From Alopecurus myosuroides (taxonomy: Eukaryota > Streptophyta > Magnoliopsida > Poales > Poaceae), in contig CM054060.1 of the NCBI GenBank assembly GCA_028641055.1, forward strand, positions 317,119,344 through 317,183,343: a stretch of DNA of 64,000 bases, written 5' to 3'. This document shows positions 28,319-39,466 of the stretch, in pieces. Position 1 is the stretch's first letter; each line of letters opens with the position of its first letter. The position numbers and the translations under genes were made by a program. The notes beneath the pieces are model-generated. The model saw only the letters and a program-made list of their open reading frames with translations, was not told where the DNA came from and made no database searches.

Positions 28319-30474
28319 ATGGATGCCGCCGGCGCCGCTGGTGTAGAAGCATTCATGGTGCCCTACGCCGACATCGTGGAGCTCCTCGACTCTTTGGGAT
28401 TGCAGGTCCCGTCGGCGCAGGACCACATCGACTTCATCGTCGACGTCCCCCACCTCATGTCCCTTCTCCCCCCACCCGTTGTCCCCGCGCCCGATGACGA
28501 CGGATCCTCCGACGACGATCACTCCTCCCTCGCCTCCTCCGAATCCGACGAGGAGGGGGCCGCCGCCGCCGCTCTCGTTCTGGCGGCGCAGGGTGACGGT
28601 CAGGACCACATCGGTCGCCTCGCGGACGACCTGCTCTCCAACATCCTCTCCCGTCTCCCCACCAAGGAAGCCGGGCGCACCATGGTCCTGTCGACGCGCT
28701 GGCGCTTCGTGTGGGCGGCGACCCCGCTCCTCCTCGACGACGCCCACCTCAGGGTCGCCGAATGTCTCCGCAGGATGTCCCCCTTCCGCGCCGTGCGCGC
28801 CGTCTCTCGCTGCGTGGCCGCTCACCCGGGCCCCGTCCGCGCCGCGCGCATCACCCGCCTCCCCTTCCACCAGCAGGAATACGCGCTCCAGCGTCTGGTC
28901 GCCAGCCTCGCCGCCAAGAACGTCCAGGATCTCATCCTCTTCAACTGCCCCTTGCCGCTCGACCTGCCGCTCCCCGACGAAATCCTCAGCTGTGCCTCCC
29001 TCACCCGCCTCTACCTCGGTCTCTGGCGCTGGCGCTTCCCAGGCAACACCGCCCACTCGCCAGCCTTCCCCAACCTCCACGAGCTCGGCATATTTCACAC
29101 CATCATCAAGGACAAGGAAGTTGACGCCTTGCTCGAGCATTGCCCCAAGCTGAAGATCCTCTCCTATGCCATGGCGCACAATTGCCCTTCACGCCTCCGC
29201 GTCAACTCCCCCAGCCTCCGTGTTGTGATGGAATGGAGATGCAGCTTCCATGAAGTCATCATCAACGATGCCCCTTGCCTGGAACGCCTGCTGTTCGATA
29301 GCGTTGGCAAGCGGAGGCCCATCAAGATTGTCCACGCGCCCAGGCTGGAGGTCCTCGGGTTCTTGGACCTTAAGCTCCACATGCTCGAGATTGGCGGCAT
29401 TGTCATCAGGGTAACTGCGTCTTCTGACTAGTGTGTTCTGCACTTCTGCACTTAGCATTCATACTTGATTGCGCAACCAAATAATTTGCTCACTGTTTAA
29501 TCTGCCTCAATGGCAGGCTGGGATGAATGTGAGAGCTTGTGCCATGCTGCCAAGTTTGAAGATTCTTGCTGTCAAGGTGCGGTTTTGGAATGACAAGGAG
29601 GCCAAGATGCTGCCCACTCTGCTCAGGTGTTTTCCTCGCCTCGAGACACTTCACATCGTGGTAATGTCATAAGCTATCTTTTCATCTGAATAATTGTTTG
29701 CCAATTCCAATTCAAGATGATAATATGGACGTAAGCTTATTCCAGTACCTGTTCATTCCAGTACCTGTTCATTCATATATATTCCAGAATCAGGGCTTAG
29801 AAAGTAGATAAGTATCAGTTTTAGCACTTCTAACTGTACTTGGGTGCAATTTTGAGATTGATGCATGTTGACTAAGTTTTTTTTTTGCTCCACACAAGTC
29901 CATTAAATCCGAGTCACGTGATACTGTGGATGATATGGATTTCTGGAAGTCCCTGGCCTCCTGCAATTGCCTCGAATCTCATCTGAAGACGTTTGTTCTC
30001 TACGGATTTCACGGCCTGAAGCATGAGGCTAAATTCCTCCATTACATTTTAAAGAATGGTAAGGTGCTTAAGACCCATGGCTTCATATTTCCAGAGAGTG
30101 ATGATGTGGTAGTGGAGGAAGGCCCAGTGTCAGGTTCTGTTGGCGAGGGCAATGCGCCATCAGGTGGAAGCAGTTCCAGTGACGATGTGGTAGAGGAGGG
30201 AGGCTCGCTATCAGGCTCAGTTGGCGAGGGCAATTCGCCATCTCGTGGAAGCAGTTCCAGTGATGATGAGGTAGAGGAGGGAGGCCCAGTGTCAGGTACC
30301 GAGGTCAATGCAACATCAGGTGGAAGCAGTGGTAGGTATATGTCTTTTTGCCCCGTCACCTCTTGCTGGAGCTTTCAGGACGCCATTCACTTGTCAGCGG
30401 AGGATCCCTTCTATGTGTTGAGGCACGAGTACGCCCAGACTGTTCGTCTTGTTGGGGGTGAGACGCCGTGCTAG
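28319..30474 (+). CDS. F-box protein gene, copy 2 (three exons, 603 aa)
   Basis: Exons: 28319-29410, 29517-29660 and 29899-30474, using the same splice sites as copy 1, phase 0 at both. The F-box (GRLADDLLSNILSRLP) and the LRR-like region (for example PCLERLLFDSVGKRRPIK) are almost identical to copy 1. The region before the F-box differs by small insertions (VPYADIVELLDSL and a few codons). The acidic Ser/Asp tail has three units and the end (MSFCPVTSCWSFQDAIHLS) is conserved. Predicted role: substrate-binding subunit of an SCF ubiquitin ligase. Both copies are intact, so the duplication appears to have left two working genes. Confidence 0.85.
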
Positions 30475-32632
30475 ATTGTGTTCGCTGATGGTGCTTATGC
30501 TGGAGATGTTTTCACTCGGCAGGTTTACTTCGCAGTGCTAAGGATATGGTAGTTACTTGTTACTTGATGATTATGTGGCGAACTAAGAAGGTAGACTAAG
30601 CCCATGAGTTAGTGGGAGTAACTTGGCTGCATGTTGTTTTGGGCCTGTTGGATTGTAAAACTAAAAGTACTTACCCTATGCACAAGTCTATCTCTATGGT
30701 AACCTGATTTGAACTTTTGCTTATAAGTTGTTAAATTACCTAGTTCCTTTAAAGCAATATTGTACATGTTTTACTTATCGTATTCCCTTGCCATTGCTGC
30801 CCCTTCTTTGTAAGTAAGCAAAATTGTCTTGTTTGACCTGTTTTCACTCAGTCTGGTTCTATGGTACCGTCTCATGGACTAGTCGCACAACTAGTCACGA
30901 CTAGTTGATGCTTTTGGTTGGAACACAAGTACAGACTCAGAGACTAGTCAAGCGACTCTTAATCATTTACGTTATGCTAATTATCCACCTGTAAGCCTTA
31001 ACTCTTTTCTGAAGGGTAGGTCTGGAAGCTTTATAATCTAAGTGTTGCGCAAAATCATGTTTGTGTGACAGCACATTCTGCGGGCTAACTCTTTTCACCA
31101 TTGTTTGGATCATGGGCTCCCCCACAAACTCGCTCTCATGGTTCTGAATAGAGTTTTTTCTTTATAGTATTACTTCTGAATATTTTTACAGTATTATTTC
31201 TAATTATACAGCATAGATTAGTCCTAATTATGTTAGGTTCTAATAGTAGTAGTATTTTCTCAAACAAAGGTAATGCAGATGTTCTGTCGCCCTCTATTCG
31301 TTGCCACCAGCCTTCCTATCAATTTTAAAAAAAATCATTTTTTGAACATGAGCCTCTTAGCAGCATGTATGTCCTGTCTGTAATAGACTCGCATTCTCTC
31401 AATACATCAGTCTCGTCGCTTCGACACATCTATTGGCAAGAGAAAGTTGACGAACCTTATTCTGTTGCAGCACATCCAGCAGCTCAAGGAGCGGAGATTT
31501 CATCCAAAACAAACAAACAACTGTTTGTTAATTGGCACATTATTCTGTTACTAGCACAATTGATGCGGTATTTTCCGGAGGACTCTGCTGGTAAGCTTCT
31601 ACTTTCTGACGGAAGGTTGCCGGTTATACCTTTCGTCCTGTGTCAGCCGGTGGAACACGCACATTACAAAATATTAGTTTCAATATTTGCTTCCGTTAAC
31701 TTTTACCACAGAGTCATTCATGATTCGTCAACAAAGTTAAGTATGAATCCTAATAATTAATAATCCCTAAATCATGTTGGAAACTGTGGAACATGATATA
31801 CGGAACTTCAGATTGAGCAGCTGAATATTCAGCACGCTTAACTATTTCTGAGTATAGGTGCTCTAAACATGCTCTGTGTCAGAAACTGATTAGAAGTGCT
31901 TTAGACAGTACCATAAGTAATCTTTGGTGATGTTTTCATGCATTTCCCATCTCTTACCAGTTGTCAAAGTGCTGCACTTGACACCAATGGACAAATAAAA
32001 TAAATGGAGTATAGGTGTTCTAAACATGCTCTGTGTCAGAAACTGATTAGAAGTGTTTTAGACAGTACTATAAGTAACCTTTGGTGATGTTTTCATGCAT
32101 TTCCCATCTCTTACCAGTTGTCAAAACTGCTGCACTTTACACCATTGGACAAATAAAATAAATGAAAGGAACAATCTCCCCGGCAAAACAAGTGTATTGT
32201 ATTTATGTAAACATTTCATAATAACAATGTACGAATTGGATTGAGTGTATCACCAACATTTCCTAGTAGATGGCTCCACTGACATGATTACCCCTCCTGG
32301 AGCGTCAACAACCGCTCGGTAAGTCGCTTCCACTAGGCCGACGTTGGTGAAGGCGCGCTGGTGAAGGCGCGCGTGACAATCACATGGTCCTTCAGGTTTT
32401 GCACGACGATCAAAGGGAGGTTGTGGTTGAGTCGGTAGAATTCACAGTCGCCAAGCAATCCAAGGATGCAGCTGAAGACTCCCTTGCATCCACGTCGTAA
32501 ACCAAGCCATGTCCGGAAGTGTTCTGGTTGAACAAATGGTTGCTTGGTGATTCAAAATTACCACTTCGAGCTAGATACCCAAGACTCTTCCCCTATGCCT
32601 TCTGTGTTAAGGATGGATGACATGTTACCTTT
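30475..32632. other. 3' flank of F-box gene 2 and unclassified spacer
   Basis: 30475 to about 30865 resembles the 3' flank of copy 1. Beyond that come AT-rich non-coding DNA, a plus frame at 31365-31760 with no recognisable domain, a 157 bp tandem duplication, and a GC-richer patch (32280-32510). A minus-strand frame in that patch stays open for about 55 codons but is not recognised. From about 32520 the plus strand reads like the end of a LINE (see the old LINE entry). Confidence 0.5.
31850..32163 (+). repeat. 157 bp tandem duplication
   Basis: GAGTATAGGTG...ACAAATAAAATAAATG occurs at 31850-32006 and again from 32007, with only a few substitutions. It is non-coding. Confidence 0.9.
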
Positions 32633-32641
32633 GTTCCATTT
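32520..32641 (+). pseudogene. Old plus-strand LINE, left part
   Basis: The plus frame (NKWLLGDSKLPLRARYPRLF) looks like the segment before the zinc-binding reverse-transcriptase domain of plant LINE ORF2. It is interrupted by a MITE and an 8 kb LINE and resumes at 40921. Boundaries are approximate. Confidence 0.5.
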
Positions 32642-32801
32642 AGTGATGGCACTTTGGGTACCATTAGGGTACCCTCTATTTTCCCTAGTTCAAAAAAATG
32701 AACTAATTTTTTGATGACATCATCATTTTAGAAAACTTAGTTCATTTTGTTGAATTAGAGAGGGTAAAGGGTATCCTAATGGTGACCCACTGCCATCATT
32801 A
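32642..32801. mobile_element. Mutator-type MITE, 160 bp
   Basis: The two halves are inverted repeats for most of their length (GTGATGGCAC...ACCATTAGGGTACCC against the reverse of GGGTATCCTAATGGTGAC...GCCATCATT). GTTCCATTT flanks both sides (32633-32641 and 32802-32810), a 9 bp duplication as made by Mutator-like transposases. It has no coding capacity. Confidence 0.8.
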
Positions 32802-32810
32802 GTTCCATTT
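32793..32810. repeat. LINE target-site duplication, left copy
   Basis: CCATCATTAGTTCCATTT, repeated at 40903-40920. It spans the right end of the MITE and its duplication, so the LINE came after the MITE. Confidence 0.9.
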
Positions 32811-32995
32811 TTTTTTTGAGATTAAACATGACTTATATTAAGCAAGCAAGCCGCCTCATTAAAAACTTTTCGAATCCCCTTAGATACCCTGGTAAGGACA
32901 AGAGTGCGTCATAAACTTGCCAAGAGTACACGAGATTAGTCTGGTTTACAATCCTTCCGGATACACGCATCCAGGAAGGTCGGAACATAATTAAC

Positions 32996-33851
32996 CTAAA
33001 GACATCTCCTTCTAATCTGGCTACAATGTTTGGCACAAAGATGGGCCAGCTCATTAGCACTTCTCGGGATATAGTCTAAGTTAAAGGACTCCATATTTCC
33101 AGAGAGCTCGCAAACCTCCGCAAGAATAGGAGCCAACACTGATTTATCAAAATTTGAGGAAGACCACATCTGAGTTATCTGTAATGAATCAGTCTCTAAC
33201 TGAACCTTCATAATCCCTCTCTCCATCGCCATCTTGATACCATCACGAATAGCCAAAGCCTCCATAACTAGCGCGCCTCCATAACTAGCGCCGACGCCAC
33301 CGAATCGTACCAGAGGGATTGAGCATAAACCAGGCGGCCTGTATTGTCTCTCACTGTCACCCCAGTACCTCCTTCATAGTTACCTTCAATGAATTTTGCA
33401 TCAGCATTTATCTTGAATATACCCGGATCAGGTGGTTGCCAATGTTGTACCTCCTTAACCTGATTAGATAAAGACTTAAACCCTGTAACTGAAAGGTCAT
33501 TTGTAATACCGGTAGTCCATTTAACCGATTGTTTTATATTTCTAGAAGCCTCTCCATGGCGTTTGGCGTTTGGCGTTTCTTTCACTCCATACAGCCCAGG
33601 AGCCACATAAAATCATAGCAATATTCTCTACTTTGAGCCTGCTGTCATCAATCAAGTCAAAAGCCCATCTTCCTGGATGAAATTTAGGGATTCCAAGTCT
33701 CGTGCTTACTTTAAGCTCGGCCCAGAAGTTTTTTTGCCCACGGACACTCGAAGAATGCATGAAAAATTGTTTCGCACTTACTGCAGAAATCACAGGTGCT
33801 AGTTCTCTCCATGTGCCGATGAAACAAAACAGATTTTATCGGCACATATTC
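32996..33851 (-). pseudogene. Outer LINE ORF2, C-terminal zinc-binding and RNase H part
   Basis: Resumes ORF2 after the inner LINE: KSVLFHRHMERTSTCDFCSK, then CETIFHAFF, then an RNase H-like domain (FKINADAKF, GGTGVTVRDNTGRLVYA, LETDSLQITQMW, YIPRSANELAHLCAK). The domain is spread over three frames with a frameshift near 33600 and a short duplication of codons near 33265-33290. It is inactive. Confidence 0.8.
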
Positions 33852-36250
33852 TTTTTTTTTTTGAATTTTAAAGCTTTATATAAATAAGTGCACGCAAGCC
33901 GCCTCATTAAAAACCCTCCAGTCCCCGTAGGTACCCTGGTAGGGAAAAGAGTGCGTCGTGAAACTTGCGGCACCAAGTCAAAATATGGTTACATCCAGTG
34001 TCAGTTGCTCAAGAATAAAATCAGGCGGATCCTCCAGCCAAACTACAGTCTGGGGTCCCTCCGCCTTGCTAGCTAGAATGTGAGCAACTTGGTTAACCTC
34101 TCTATTACAGTGACTAAACAAAACATGTGTAAAACCCCTTGCAAGGAAAGTGCACTCTTCGTAGATCGCAGCTGCAGGTCCACTAGAGTTCCCCCCCTCC
34201 TGCATCGTCGTAATGACCTCCAAGCAGTCCATGTTGATGATCAACCTGTTACACCCAACTTGTCCTGCTAGAATAAGACCATCTCGCAACGCCCGGGCTT
34301 CAGCCGTAGCAGCATCCGCGATCACAGGTATTCCACAGTTGCTAGCAGCTATGAAGGTTCCCCTATCATCCCGAATTACTGCCCCAGATGCACCCGAGAA
34401 GGAATCTGCACAGAAAGAAGCATCGATATTAAGTTTAGTGTATCCCTCTTTTGGTTTTTCCCAGCCAACAGTCCGAGCTCTTGAATTTTTCTTAGCCGCT
34501 CGAGAATAGTTCACTGTAATTGCTGAGATTGCATGTGCTGATCTAGAGGGACTAGAAACCGTCTCGTCATGTTTGATCTGTCTCCTTTGCCACCAAATAT
34601 ACCAGCAAGCGGTAGCAATGAGCTCACCCATCCCTGTAACAGGTATCCTCGGTGCTGGTCGGTCTGGTTGGCATAATAGGGCTTCGAACACTCCAACCCC
34701 CGATCGGTCAAAGGTGGACATGGAGCTGATAGTTTCCGAGAGTCCCAGATGCTCCCATATTTCTTGCACCCGTGGGCATTCAAAAAATGCATGAAGCGAA
34801 TCTTCACAATAAATAGAACATACCGGACATAGGCTGCTGGGAATAATATGCCGGTTAGCCAAAATACAATGGCATGGGATCGTGTCATGTAGAAGACGCC
34901 AGGAGAAAATTTTGACCTTTGGCGAAACCTTCAATCTCCATATTTTAGCCCACACCGGATTAATCTGAGCGGTACCTTGGCCACTTGTTCTCAGTAATTT
35001 CCTGCCATGTTGGAAATCCCACTCAGTATAATAGGCAGAACGGACTGTGAAGATCCCAATTTTGGTATTGTTCCAGGAGATAAAATCCTCCATAAAGCCC
35101 ACAGCCAACGGAAGTTTTAATATCCTGTTGACATCAACAGAGAGGAACATGGTACGAAGCAGAGATTCATTCCACGTCCTGGACACCGGGTCAATCAGCT
35201 CGGAGACGTGGACAAGATCACTATTACCCTGGCTCGAAATCACCTTCCTAGATGGGCTAGAAGGTATCCACGGATCATCCCAGATATTAATGTTGGCGCC
35301 ATCACCAACTTGCCAGATGTGACCCTTCTTAAAGGTCTGGATTCCTGCCCATATGCTCTGCCAAGTAAATGACGCTCCCTTTTTCAGAGGGGCATTAAGA
35401 AGATCACCAGATGGGAAGTATTTAGCTCTTAAGACTCTAGCACATAAGGACTCTGGTTCGCACAGTAGTCGCCAAACCTGTTTAGAGAGCATAGCCAAGT
35501 TAAAACAATGTAAATCTCTAAAACCCATACCTCATTTCTTCTTCGGAGTGCACATTTTCCACCACGCAAACCAATGCATATGCTTTTGTCCCTCCTCATC
35601 TCCCCACCAGTATCGGGTCATTGCATCAGTTAACCATTTGATGACTAGTTTAGGCAGCTTAAAAACAGACATTGCGTACGCTGGTATGGCCTGTGCGACA
35701 GCTTTTAATAGAACCTCTTTACCTCCAAAAGAGAGCATTTTCTCCTTGTACCCCTTAAGTCTCGAGCACACTCTATCAACAAGGTGCATGAAGCAATCCG
35801 ATCGGTCAACACCCACAATAGGTGGCAGCCCCAAATATTTATCGGTAATGGACTCGGTGAGAATATTCAACTCAGTGCACACCAATTCTCTCACAGCCAC
35901 ATCCGTGCATGGGCTGAAAAATATGCTAGATTTATCCTCGCTTACCAACTGCCCCGAAGATTGACAATAATCATGAAGAATCCTCTTAAGAGTGTTTGCA
36001 TTGGAAATGTCAGGTCTCATCAGAATTAGGGAGTCATCCGCAAACAGCAAGTGAGAAATAGAAGGGGCAGCTCGACATACTTTAACACCAATTAAATTAC
36101 CAGCATCCTCCTCAAACTTTGTTAATCCTTCGGCGCAAAGTAGGAATAAGTATGGAGATATAGGATCACCTTGACGGAGGCCCCTCGTAGGGGAGAAAAC
36201 CTCAGTATGATTGCCATTAATTCGGATTTTATAGTTGACCGAACACACAC
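33852..36250 (-). mobile_element. Inner LINE, 5'-truncated, nested in the outer LINE
   Basis: The 3' end has a poly(A) tail (T-run 33852-33862) and a 3' UTR like that of the outer LINE (GCAAGCCGCCTCATTAAAAA at both). The 5' end lies in the middle of reverse transcriptase (SVNYKIRINGNHTEV). Flanks GAGTGTGTG and GAATATGTG may be a 9 bp target duplication with two changes. Same orientation as the host LINE. Confidence 0.8.
33978..35528 (-). pseudogene. Inner LINE ORF2, zinc-binding and RNase H part
   Basis: A 516-codon frame with GMGFRDLHCFNLAMLSKQVW, WDDPWIP, the zinc-binding reverse-transcriptase region (SPKVKIFSWRLLHDTIPC, CPVCSIYCEDSLHAFFECP) and RNase H (TKLNIDASF, GASGAVIRDDRGTF, NMDCLEVI, NREVNQVAHILA). 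It is cut off from the reverse transcriptase at 35532 by a frameshift or stop (after KMCTPKKK). Otherwise it is well preserved. Confidence 0.85.
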
Positions 36251-37070
36251 ACTCATTCAGTACTCTCCACCAGAAATTGCGTACCTTGGGTGGTATAGGA
36301 AGTCTCCAGAGTTTCCTCCACGACAAGGTTAAGTTTGAAACCAAAGACGAAGGTACACCGGTGGCAGCTCGCTCAAATTGAATCAGTGATTTGTATGCCG
36401 AGCTGACAGAAAAATACCCCCTTCTATCTGGTTGCCACGCCCATGTGTCCTCCATAAACAAACCGACCGGGATCCTAAGAACCGCCTCCGCGTCCGAATG
36501 CATAAAGTTTTGTCGGACTTTATCTTCCTTCCAACTATTTGAGAATGGGTCAAGTAATTCTTCTACCATCGTAATATCGCTATCCACTTCCCTCCTCAGA
36601 GGTTTTTTACCATTGTTATCAGGGATCCACGGATCCTCCCAGGCTCTAATAGTGGATCCATCACCGACTCGCTTAATTAACCCAAGTTTCAGAGCCTCTC
36701 TCCCATGCAAAATAGCTCTCCACGTGTGTGACGATCCTTTTCTCCTTGAAGTAGTCATAAAGTCTCCAGAATGGAAATATTTGCCTTTTAACACTCGAGC
36801 ACATAACGAATCAGGGTTTGTAATGATCCTCCGACCATGTTTAGCTAACATTGCTTGGTTAAAGAGTTCGAGATCCCTAAAACCCATTCCCCCATCACAT
36901 TTGGGAATTGCTATTTCCTTCCACTTGCTCCAATGCATTTTGCGCTTGTGTTCATCACCACCCCACCAGAACCTAGCAATTATGCTAGTAATTTTCTTCA
37001 CCAACTTTTTTGACAATTTGAAACAACTCATCGAGTAAGTTGGAATAGCTTGGCATATTGCTTTGATCAA
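35532..37070 (-). pseudogene. Chimeric ORF: outer LINE thumb/zinc region fused in frame to inner LINE reverse transcriptase
   Basis: From 37070 to about 36251 it encodes the post-catalytic part of the outer ORF2 (MSCFKLSKKLVKKI, FWWGGDEHKRKMHW, GMGFRDLELFNQAMLAK, PPKVRNFWWRVLN). At about 36250 it passes without a break into the inner ORF2 (SVNYKIRINGNHTEV, RGLRQGDPISPYLFLL, catalytic FADD in HLLFADDSLIL). The order is therefore reversed relative to a normal ORF2. 512 codons are open, then it stops at 35532. This is a by-product of nesting, and no function is claimed. Confidence 0.82.
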
Positions 37071-37158
37071 AACTTCTCTACCTGCACTGATAAGATGTTG
37101 AGGAACCCATCCATTTACTAACCTCTTAATCTTCGTTAAAATCCCCTCAAATAAATCA

Positions 37159-38550
37159 TCAGAGGATCTGCCCGCCGCAGTAGGAAGTCCCGAGTATTTT
37201 TTCCACTAGTGCTTCATTAGTAATATTCACCGTCGCATGAACATCTTGTTTCATCTCTGTGGAGCAATTAGCACTAAAAAAGATTGACGATTTTGACTTA
37301 TTCACAAGCTGACCCGATCCAATATGATATCTCTCAAGAATCTGGTTGATCCTTTGGCCACCTGCCAGACTTGCTTGAGTGAATATAAGGCAATCATCAG
37401 CGAACAAAATATGAGATATCAAGGGAGCATGTATCCCAACTCTCACACCTCGGGCCAGATGTCCTGTACCGAAATATTTCAATAAACAAGTTAGTCCTTC
37501 AGAACATAAAAGAAAAAGATAAGGACTTATAGGATCCCCTTGTCTGATCCCCCTTGATGGTTTAATTTTTTTAGAGAGAACACCATTCACCCGAACTGAA
37601 AAAGAGGCCGATTCCACACATGCCATAACTCTATCGATCCACTTCTCTGCAAAACCTAGTTTCTCCATAATCCTTCTTAGAGAAATCCATTCAACGCGAT
37701 CATAAGCCTTTGCCATATCGAGTTTTACCGCACAGTCACCTGTTTTACCTTTCTTCCTCTTCAGAAAATGGATACACTCATAAGCTGTGAGCACGTTGTC
37801 CGTAATCAATCTGCCCGGGACGAACGCACTTTGTTCCTCAGAGATAATATCTTCCAATATTGGTCTTAGGCATAAGGCAAGGACCTTAGATGCAATTTTA
37901 TAGAGCACATTACAAAGCGAGATAGGACGGTATTGGGTTAAGTCCTTTGCATCCTTAATTTTTGGAATGAGCACCAGGATGGTCTCATTAACCTCCGAAG
38001 GCATATGACCAGTATCGAAGAATTTAATAATGGCTTCCGACACCGGAGTTTTGAGCATGTTCCAGTGTCTAATGTAAAAACCATCCGTGAAACCGCCAGG
38101 TCCGGGGGACTTATTAGGATGCATCATAAAAAGCGCCCGCTCGACCTCCATCATAGAAATCTGTTTGCATAGGTTATCATTCATCAGATCGTCCACTTTC
38201 CGTTCAACCACCTCTGTAACAAGGTCTGGATTAACGCCTCCATCCGATGTAAACAGTGATGTATAGAACCTTGCAGCCGCATCTTCCAAACCGTTTTGAG
38301 AGGAAACCACTGTACCGTCCTCCAATTTCAAGGATTTAATCCTATTAATGCGTGCTCTCTCCTTTGCTTTCGCATGGAAGAATAAGGTGTTACGATCGCC
38401 CTCCTTCAGCCACTGGATTCTAGATCGTTGTTTAGCCATAGTCTCCTCTCTAGCTAGTAACTCTGAAATCCCGTTCATAAGAGTCCACTCCGCCCTGGAA
38501 GGACCTCCTCTTAGGTTTCTAGCCCGCAGATTTTCCAGTCTACTCCTCAT
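37159..38550 (-). pseudogene. Outer LINE ORF2, reverse transcriptase
   Basis: A 463-codon frame with KSPGPGGFTDGFY, YRPISLCNVLYKIASKVLA, QSAFVPGRLITDNVL, KLDMAKAYDRVEW, RGIRQGDPISPYLFLLC and catalytic FADD (HILFADDCLIF). It copies LINE RNA at a nicked target. An extra A in a run near 37196-37202 (VEKILGT instead of VEKYSGLP) shifts the frame, and the domain continues in the chimeric frame from 37070. Upstream it is cut off from the endonuclease by further breaks. Confidence 0.88.
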
Positions 38551-38598
38551 ATTTTTAAGCTGTCGTTGGACATCTCCAAACTCAGTTCTGCTCCACTC

Positions 38599-39466
38599 CT
38601 ATAGTCTACTACGGATAGAACTCAGAGAATTCGCAACCATAGTAAGGTCACCCACAGTCGGCCTCCAAGCACTTTCTACCGCATTAGAATAATTATCATG
38701 CCTAACCCACGCATTCTCAAAGCGAAACCATTTATCCCTGCCTTTACTGTTCTGAGCCGAACCACTAATGGAGATCAACAACACGCAATGATCAGATGAC
38801 GTGGTCTGGACATGAGCCACTGTTGAGTCGCCAAAAATATCAAGGAATTGATCGTCGCCCAGCCCTCTGTCAAGTCTAACTTTAATATTGTTCCGTCCCT
38901 GCTGTCGATTATCCTAGGTGTAGGGAAGACCCGAGTAACCCAAGTCAGTAAATCGGAAAAATATCCACCGTATCTCTAAAACCCTCCATCATCCAATCTT
39001 GTCTAACATTCCCTCCTATTTGTTCACTCTCATGTAATACCTCATGAAAATCACCCGCACACAGCCACGGGTTGTCGAATTATCTCCTCAAGAATTCCAA
39101 TAACTCCCAACTCTTGTTCCTCCTTGTTCTAACAGGCTCTCCATAAAACCAAGTAAATCTCCACTCCACGTCATCCACCTTGTCATTCTGGATCAAGACA
39201 TCGATATGAGACCTACTAAATGATTCTAGGTTCACCTTCGAATCATTATTCCAGAATAGCGCTAGATCACCACTTAATCCCTCACTCTTAACCGCAAACG
39301 AATTTTGAAACCCAAAGCAAAATCTGGGATCTTTTGCTCTCGTCTCTTGAAGTTTAGTCTCCGAGAGAAAAACTAAACTTGGGCGATGCATCTTGATCAA
39401 GCTGCAAATCTCCTGAACCGTCTCGGGCCGCTTACAACCCCGACAGTTCAGACCGAGTAGATTCAT
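38599..39466 (-). pseudogene. Outer LINE ORF2, endonuclease
   Basis: Starts at ATG 39466 with MNLLGLNCRGCKRPETVQEI and FLSETKLQETRAKD, the opening motifs (N, E) of an APE-type endonuclease. It stops at 39080. A further piece in another frame (38820-38599, SSDHCVLLISI) holds the SDH motif near the C-terminus of the domain. Stops and frameshifts lie between them, so it is inactive. The start overlaps the ORF1 stop as ATGA. Confidence 0.8.

Noticed and set aside
31365..31760. 131-codon plus frame as a gene
   Set aside because: No recognisable domain, AT-rich codons, and no sign of splice sites or promoter; treated as spacer.
32280..32510. Minus-strand coding-like patch
   Set aside because: Open for only about 55 codons and no motif recognised; could be an exon fragment but not supportable.
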